Below are positions 59,687 through 64,000 of a DNA stretch of 64,000 nucleotides, in pieces. Position 1 is the stretch's first letter, and the number at the start of each line of letters is the position of its first letter. The stretch is from SHVO01 sp041905795 (GTDB taxonomy: Bacteria; Pseudomonadota; Alphaproteobacteria; Rhodospirillales; Rhodospirillaceae): positions 13,336 to 77,335 of the forward strand of contig JAYRKL010000019.1 of assembly GCA_041905795.1 (NCBI GenBank), given 5' to 3'. Position numbers and translations under genes: made by a program. Under the pieces are notes generated by a model. The model made no database searches. It had not been told where the DNA came from and saw only the letters and a program-made list of their open reading frames with translations.

Positions 59687-60742
59687 CTAAACCAGGTCCC
59701 AGCTGAGCGGTGTGCCGCGCACGGCGGCTTTGCGCGCCGGGCGGCCCAGGACCAGCTCGAAATGCTTGGGCGGCAGGCCCAGGCCCGGCCGGATGCAGCG
59801 GATGTTGTCGCGGGTCAGGATCTCGCCGGCGGCGATGTCCTTGACCACATAGATCGAGCGGCGGAACTGCAAGGAGGGGCGCTCCGCCGCGGTGCACCCA
59901 TAACTGACGCCGCCGAGGGCGAGGCGCGCGCGTTCGGTCTCCACCACCAGCGCCGCCATCTCCTCCGGTTCCATCGAGAACGTGCTGTCGACCCCGCCGT
60001 CGGCGCGGCGCAGGGTGAAATGCTTCTCGATCACGGTCGCCCCAAAAGCCACCGCCGCCACCGAGGCGCCCACGCCCATGGTGTGGTCCGAGAGGCCGAC
60101 TTCGCAGCCGAACAGGTCGCGCAGGTGCGGGATGGTGCGCAGGTTGGTGTTCTCCGGCGTCGCCGGATAGGTGCTGGTGCATTTCAGCAGCACGATATCG
60201 CGCGCGCCGGCGTCACGCGCGGCGCGCACGGTTTCGTCCAGCTCGGCGATCGACGCCATGCCGGTGGAGATGATCATCGGCTTGCCGGTCCTGGCGACCT
60301 TGCGCACCAGGTTGAGGTCGGTGTTCTCGAACGACGCGATCTTGTGACAAGGGACTTTCAGGTCCTCGAGGAAGTCGACGGCGGTGTCGTCGAACGGCGT
60401 CGAGAAACACAGCATGCCGAACTTGGCGGCGTGCTTCATGATCGGCTCGTGCCATTCCCAGGGGGTATAGGCCTTTTTGTAGAGGTCGTAGAGCTTCTCG
60501 TCGTTCCACAGCGATTTCTTGTCGCGGATGGAGAACTCTGCTTGCGGCGCGTCGATGGTCATGGTGTCGGCGGTGTAGGTCTGGAGCTTGAGGGCGTGGG
60601 CGCCGGTCCCGGCGGCGGCCTCGACGATCTCCAGCGCCCGGTCGAGCGATTGGTTATGGTTGCCGGACATTTCCGCGATGATGAACGGCGCATGGTCGGC
60701 GCCGATATCACGGGAACCGATCTTGAACGAGCGGGCGGTCAT
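59687..60742 (-). CDS. pseI: Pseudaminic acid synthase-type enzyme (NeuB family)
   Basis: A 351-residue synthase that joins a 6-carbon diacetamido sugar with phosphoenolpyruvate to make a 9-carbon nonulosonic acid. The TIM barrel has PFIIAEMSGNHNQSLDRALEIVEAAAGTGAHALKLQTYTADT, then KIASFENTDLNLVRKVARTGKPMIISTGMA and LSDHTMGVGASVAA, and a C-terminal SAF (antifreeze-like) domain RRSIYVVKDIAAGEILTRDNIRCIRPG. EMSGNHN is typical of PseI rather than NeuB or LegI. It overlaps the formyltransferase-like gene by four bases. Confidence 0.92.
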   Translation of the reverse strand: MTARSFKIGSRDIGADHAPFIIAEMSGNHNQSLDRALEIVEAAAGTGAHALKLQTYTADTMTIDAPQAEFSIRDKKSLWNDEKLYDLYKKAYTPWEWHEPIMKHAAKFGMLCFSTPFDDTAVDFLEDLKVPCHKIASFENTDLNLVRKVARTGKPMIISTGMASIAELDETVRAARDAGARDIVLLKCTSTYPATPENTNLRTIPHLRDLFGCEVGLSDHTMGVGASVAAVAFGATVIEKHFTLRRADGGVDSTFSMEPEEMAALVVETERARLALGGVSYGCTAAERPSLQFRRSIYVVKDIAAGEILTRDNIRCIRPGLGLPPKHFELVLGRPARKAAVRGTPLSWDLV

Positions 60743-61455
60743 TCCTTGGGCTTCTCTCTGAGAGTGATCTTGGCGTCGGCGGCGATGCCGCCGGCCTTGC
60801 GGGCGGCGCGGGAGAATTCGATCCGTAACGGGCCGACATCGAGAAAGGCGCGCGGATAGCCCTCCGCATCCAGCATGCGGATGAGATCGTAGGCATCGTC
60901 CAGATTGCTGGTGCCCGCGAGGTCGCTCATGTCCGGCGTGCGGCGCTTGAACACCGTGGGCTCGCCGGTCTGGGGCTGCGCCTGGGGTTGCTTCTCGATC
61001 ATCTCCACGATCATGTCCTCGATGATCCGGTCGGCGCGGAGGTATATCTCCTCGGCCGAACCTTCCAGCGACAGGTCGCGCTTGAGGTAGATCGGCCCGG
61101 TGTCGAGCCCCTTCTCACAGCGCAGGGCGCTGATCTTGGTGCGGGTGATGCCGCGGGAGATCAGGTTCTGGAGCGGGCTGCCACCGCGTCCGAAGGGCAG
61201 GTCGGTCATGTGGAAGATGACGCACTCGAAGGCGCCATGAATGTCTTCCGGGATGATGTGCGACCAGTGCGGGAAGAAGACGTAGCGCGGCGGCGTCCCT
61301 TGCGCCTTGAGCCGGTCGAGGGCGTCGCGGGTCAGTTCGGCCGGCGTGGCGACGGGAATGAAATGGTCGCCACGGCAGCCCATGCGCGACCTGAGACGCT
61401 CGGGGAGATCGCGGTTCCAGGGGCGGCCGCTGGCGATGACGTAAGAAACATTCAT
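60739..61455 (-). CDS. Formyltransferase-like protein with altered catalytic motif
   Basis: A 238-residue protein of the formyltransferase fold. The usual N-x-H motif appears as VIFHMTDLPFGRGGSPLQNLI, in which the Asn two residues before His is replaced by Ile; the downstream Asp is kept in CEKGLDTGPIYLKRD. It is known as a recurrent partner of PseG/PseI genes but its reaction there is unclear. It may formylate, or may have become an acyl carrier-type or structural protein. Overlaps pseG and pseI by four bases each. Confidence 0.75.
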   Translation of the reverse strand: MNVSYVIASGRPWNRDLPERLRSRMGCRGDHFIPVATPAELTRDALDRLKAQGTPPRYVFFPHWSHIIPEDIHGAFECVIFHMTDLPFGRGGSPLQNLISRGITRTKISALRCEKGLDTGPIYLKRDLSLEGSAEEIYLRADRIIEDMIVEMIEKQPQAQPQTGEPTVFKRRTPDMSDLAGTSNLDDAYDLIRMLDAEGYPRAFLDVGPLRIEFSRAARKAGGIAADAKITLREKPKE

Positions 61456-62984
61456 GCGGTGCGTCCGGCGGCGAACATGGTCCGGTTCATCTCAAAGGCC
61501 ATCATCTCGTCTTGCCCGGCCGGAACGGCACGGAAACCCAGTTTCTCGAATATAGCACGGGACGCGAGATTGCCGCTTTTCACTTCGGCCCTGACAGGCA
61601 TGTCATGCTCCCGGAAAAAAGCCGCGAGGCCGAGCATGATGATCGCCGAACCCCAGCCGCGTCCGCGCACCAGGGGGTCCAGCGAATAGTCGATATGGGC
61701 GCGGCCGTCATGCCGATCAAGGCGCACCTGGCCGACCGGCAGGTCCGCGGCGGTCATGACCCACAGACGGCTATCGGCCGAGGCCAGCCGGCGCGCGAAC
61801 CAGCCCTGGTGCTGGTCCCAGGGGATCGGCGCGGTCTGGATGGAATTGCGCCGAACGTCGGGGTCGTTGACCAGCGTGTAGTAGAAGCGGCAATCGCCTT
61901 CCGCCGCCGGCCGCAAGGTCAGGGATGCGGTGGGGGTCGGCATGATCTGCTCCGCGACGCGCGCCGCACCCCAGCCATCCACAAGCTGCTGTCCGCGGTC
62001 GGACAAAGCCCGCCGCCGTTCAGGATCGGCGGCGAGGGCGCCCACGGTTTCAGCCAGACGGTCCTTGCCGGTCTCGAACGGTCCGAGATGGACGATGGCG
62101 TCCTGGGCGGCGAGCGCGCGCGTGCCGGGGACCTGGTTGTCGGCGATGGTCAGGACCACCTGCGGCAATCCCAGGCAGCAGCGCTCCAGCATGGCGATGC
62201 CGCCGCCGCCGACCGCGAGATCGGACGCCGCCATCAAGGCGGACAGGCCGGGCAGTCCGGCGTGAACGGCGGCGTGTCCACGGCGCGCGGCCCAGGTCTG
62301 CAACGCGGCAAGATGCGGGCTGGCGCCGCCGACCGCGACGTCGAGATGAATGCCGGAAAATGCCGGACCGGAGAGCGCTTCCGCCGCCGCGATCACGGCG
62401 CCCTTCGGGTCGGCGCCGCCGAAAAATACGAAAATGCGCTCGACGCCGTCGCGCACCGTTATGCGCGCAGCGCTGCGATATTCCTCGCCCAGCAAAGCGA
62501 ATGCCGGCCCCAGCAGTTTCCGCGCCGCCGCCGGTATCTCATCGTAGCGCGCCGGCCGTTCGGACAGGTTCTGGTCGATCACCAGGTCGGCGTCGTGGGC
62601 GCGGTTCAAGTCGTCGATCGCCGCCAGCCGGCCAATGCCCGTCTTTATTTCGCGTTCCCAGGCGGTTCCCAATCCGTAGTGATCCACCACCAGCCAGTCG
62701 CAGCCGCCGACGGCGGCGAGCGTTTCCGCGGCGTCGCGGTCTTCGCTCACGCCGCGCCAGGCGGCGTAGTCCTCGCGTTGCGGGGGCTGCAGGCCTTCGC
62801 CGGACAGGACGGCGGCCGTGAACCCCGCGCGATCGATGAGGGCGATCTGATGCCCGGGGTGCGCCCGGGAAACGAACGTGACCTCGGCGCCGCGCCGGCG
62901 CAACGCCTTGGCAAGGGTCACGCAGCGGGCGATATGGCCGGATCCGATGTACAGCGAGGCATCGGCCCGGAAGGCGACCTTCAT
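61452..62984 (-). CDS. pseG: PseG UDP-sugar hydrolase fused to a GNAT (PseH-like) acetyltransferase
   Basis: A 510-residue two-domain protein. Residues 1-348 are PseG, which hydrolyses UDP-diacetamido-trideoxy-altrose: YIGSGHIARCVTLAKAL with catalytic-type His17, VVDHYGLGTAWE, VFFGGADPKG and AVGGGGIAMLERCCLGLPQVV. Residues 353-500 are a GNAT domain (LTLRPAAEGDCRFYYTLVNDPDVRRNSIQ and PLVRGRGWGSAIIMLGLAAFF with the acetyl-CoA loop), matching PseH, which acetylates the 4-amino group just before the PseG step. The fusion joins two consecutive steps. Confidence 0.92.
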   Translation of the reverse strand: MKVAFRADASLYIGSGHIARCVTLAKALRRRGAEVTFVSRAHPGHQIALIDRAGFTAAVLSGEGLQPPQREDYAAWRGVSEDRDAAETLAAVGGCDWLVVDHYGLGTAWEREIKTGIGRLAAIDDLNRAHDADLVIDQNLSERPARYDEIPAAARKLLGPAFALLGEEYRSAARITVRDGVERIFVFFGGADPKGAVIAAAEALSGPAFSGIHLDVAVGGASPHLAALQTWAARRGHAAVHAGLPGLSALMAASDLAVGGGGIAMLERCCLGLPQVVLTIADNQVPGTRALAAQDAIVHLGPFETGKDRLAETVGALAADPERRRALSDRGQQLVDGWGAARVAEQIMPTPTASLTLRPAAEGDCRFYYTLVNDPDVRRNSIQTAPIPWDQHQGWFARRLASADSRLWVMTAADLPVGQVRLDRHDGRAHIDYSLDPLVRGRGWGSAIIMLGLAAFFREHDMPVRAEVKSGNLASRAIFEKLGFRAVPAGQDEMMAFEMNRTMFAAGRTA

Positions 62985-62994
62985 AAGATCGTAC

Positions 62995-63708
62995 TCACAA
63001 GATCGCCCTGCCGAGCAGGAAGGCCTCCGCCGCTTCGACGCCGACGGACGCGCCGCGCCAGCGCGCGAGATGGGTAATGGCCTCGATCGAGCGGGCGTGC
63101 GGCCAGGGGCGCATCTCCATGCGGTAGGCCTTGAGCGCCTCGGTCTTGCGCGCCAGGGTTTTTGAGATGTCCACGAACCAGTTGGGTGTGAACGGCGCGC
63201 CCGATCCCGGCGTCTGCCACTCGGTGCTGGACGGCAGCTCGAAGAACAGGAGCGAGCGCACGCTCTGCGCCGGATGCGGCCGGCAGGCGGTGACCACCGC
63301 GTCGTGCACCCGGCGATGATCGATATTGAGATCGCCCGCGTGATGGGTCAGCACCAGCGCGGGGCGCACGGCGTCCATGCGGGTTTCGACCTGCTTGATG
63401 ACGTCCAGCAAGGGCGTGGCGTCGAGGCGGTTGTCGGGCAGGTCGCCGAAGGTGACCGAGGCGGCGCCGAGGATATCGCAGGCCTTCAGCGCCGCGCCGC
63501 GCCGCGCCTTCAGGGCTTTGGCGTCCGGGCGCGTCGCCCGTCCCCGCGCGCCGACGCCGTCGGCGAGAAAATGCACATGGACTTCGGCGCCCTCATCGGC
63601 CAGGCGCGCCATGGACCCGCCGCATCCCAGGACTTCATCGTCGGGATGGGCGGCGACCACCAGGACCGGCGGTTTCGCGTTCATCCGGGATTTTGCAGCG
63701 CGCGCCAC
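62995..63708 (-). CDS. PIG-L family zinc deacetylase
   Basis: A 237-residue LmbE/PIG-L deacetylase. The zinc motif AHPDDEVLGCGG is near the start and LTHHAGDLNIDHRRVHDAV in the middle. Members remove acetyl groups from GlcNAc-like sugars or related amides. In this cluster it may expose an amine before formylation or acylation. GTG at 63708 has GGAGA a few bases upstream; the ATG at 63684 is an alternative. It sits two bases after the partial gene at the edge. Confidence 0.85.
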   Translation of the reverse strand: MARAAKSRMNAKPPVLVVAAHPDDEVLGCGGSMARLADEGAEVHVHFLADGVGARGRATRPDAKALKARRGAALKACDILGAASVTFGDLPDNRLDATPLLDVIKQVETRMDAVRPALVLTHHAGDLNIDHRRVHDAVVTACRPHPAQSVRSLLFFELPSSTEWQTPGSGAPFTPNWFVDISKTLARKTEALKAYRMEMRPWPHARSIEAITHLARWRGASVGVEAAEAFLLGRAIL

Positions 63709-63710
63709 GG

Positions 63711-64000
63711 CTAGTCTCCAGTCCGGCGGACGAAGTCCCGGTCTTCCGCCAGGGACTTGGCCATGCCGGCATTGCGTTCAAAGCCGGCGTTAATATCCGC
63801 GAGCTTGGGGTCCCGGTCCAGCAGTTCCAGGATATCGGCCATGGCGAAGGCCGGATTGGACGGGTAGAGCCGGCGGTAGATCTCCTCGACGAACAGGAGG
63901 TCGGCGGGCTCGTCCACGGTCCAGCGCAGGTGCGACAGGTCCACGGGGTTCTCGACATTGGCGCGCGGGAAGATGTCGGGATGGCTGCGCACATAGGGGG
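63711..64000 (-). CDS. Cytidylyltransferase-family protein (SpsF/PseF-like), C-terminal part
   Basis: Only the last 96 or so residues are in the window; the start lies past the right edge. The visible part reads PYVRSHPDIFPRANVENP, then LRWTVDEPADLLFVEEIYRRL and a helical tail. WTVDEPxDL near the end is typical of SpsF/CMP-sugar synthetase-like proteins. Next to PIG-L and pseG it could be the PseF that makes the CMP-sugar. The call cannot be firm without the N-terminal NTP loop. Confidence 0.6.
   Translation of the reverse strand, partial: PYVRSHPDIFPRANVENPVDLSHLRWTVDEPADLLFVEEIYRRLYPSNPAFAMADILELLDRDPKLADINAGFERNAGMAKSLAEDRDFVRRTGD

Noticed and set aside
1..64000. CRISPR arrays, tRNA or rRNA genes, insertion sequences, phage genes
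   Set aside because: I found no regularly spaced repeats, no tRNA-like folds with TTC-type loops, and no transposase, integrase or phage motifs.

Overview
The window is high-GC chromosomal DNA from an alphaproteobacterium. The evidence is a SAM-II riboswitch on metZ, a tlpA/argH/lptM block, an etfB-etfA-hbd block near a cobalamin adenosyltransferase, and argD-argF-hslO in a row. Order-level placement (Rhodospirillales- or Micropepsales-like) is a guess. I see no rRNA, tRNA, CRISPR array, transposase or integrase. Coding density is very high, and many neighbours overlap by 1-4 bases (ATGA, GTGA, TGATG).

Layout. (1) 1-21 kb is mostly housekeeping: arginine synthesis (argH, argD, argF), a TlpA-type thioredoxin, a PMT-family glycosyltransferase with a PAP2 phosphatase, 3-hydroxybutyryl-CoA dehydrogenase with ETF, a cobalamin adenosyltransferase, recX, hslO, folE, apaG, metZ with its riboswitch, and a GmhA-like isomerase. 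Inside it (8.0-11.9 kb) is a compact envelope-lipid cassette: LptG-like permease, LpxE-like PAP2 phosphatase, an unknown protein, a type III polyketide synthase and an ICMT-family methyltransferase. (2) 20.5-30.4 kb holds a type II secretion system read leftwards: gspF-G-H-I-J-K-L-M-C-D, then a Sel1-repeat protein and a small membrane protein. (3) 30.6-48.6 kb lies between gspF and gspE. It holds a 508-residue, Ala/Ser/Thr/Gly/Asn-rich, charge-poor exported protein with its own promoter and terminator. Next come seven head-to-tail genes for proteins with N-terminal TPRs and a C-terminal GT-B-like domain (eight such domains, because one protein carries two), plus one small DxD glycosyltransferase. 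gspE heads this row. (4) 48.8-52.2 kb has two tandem SGNH-hydrolase-like envelope proteins and a class III aminotransferase. (5) 52.2-64 kb is a leftward nonulosonic-acid cluster: PseI synthase, a PseG-GNAT fusion, cytidylyltransferase-like proteins, a DegT aminotransferase, a second GNAT, and a WbpG/PseA-type amidotransferase with dedicated HisH- and HisF-like partners. A formyltransferase-like protein, a PIG-L deacetylase and an oxidoreductase complete it. It predicts an acetamidino-modified pseudaminic/legionaminic-type sugar.

How the parts may work together (inference). The nonulosonate cluster would make an activated sugar. The cytoplasmic TPR-GT proteins resemble Caulobacter FlmG (TPRs bind flagellin, the GT domain transfers a nonulosonate) and could glycosylate protein acceptors. 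The T2SS and its neighbouring secreted protein would supply the export route and a possible acceptor. A type II secretion locus with seven TPR-glycosyltransferases between gspE and gspF is the most unusual feature here and the best candidate for an undescribed secretion-linked glycosylation system.
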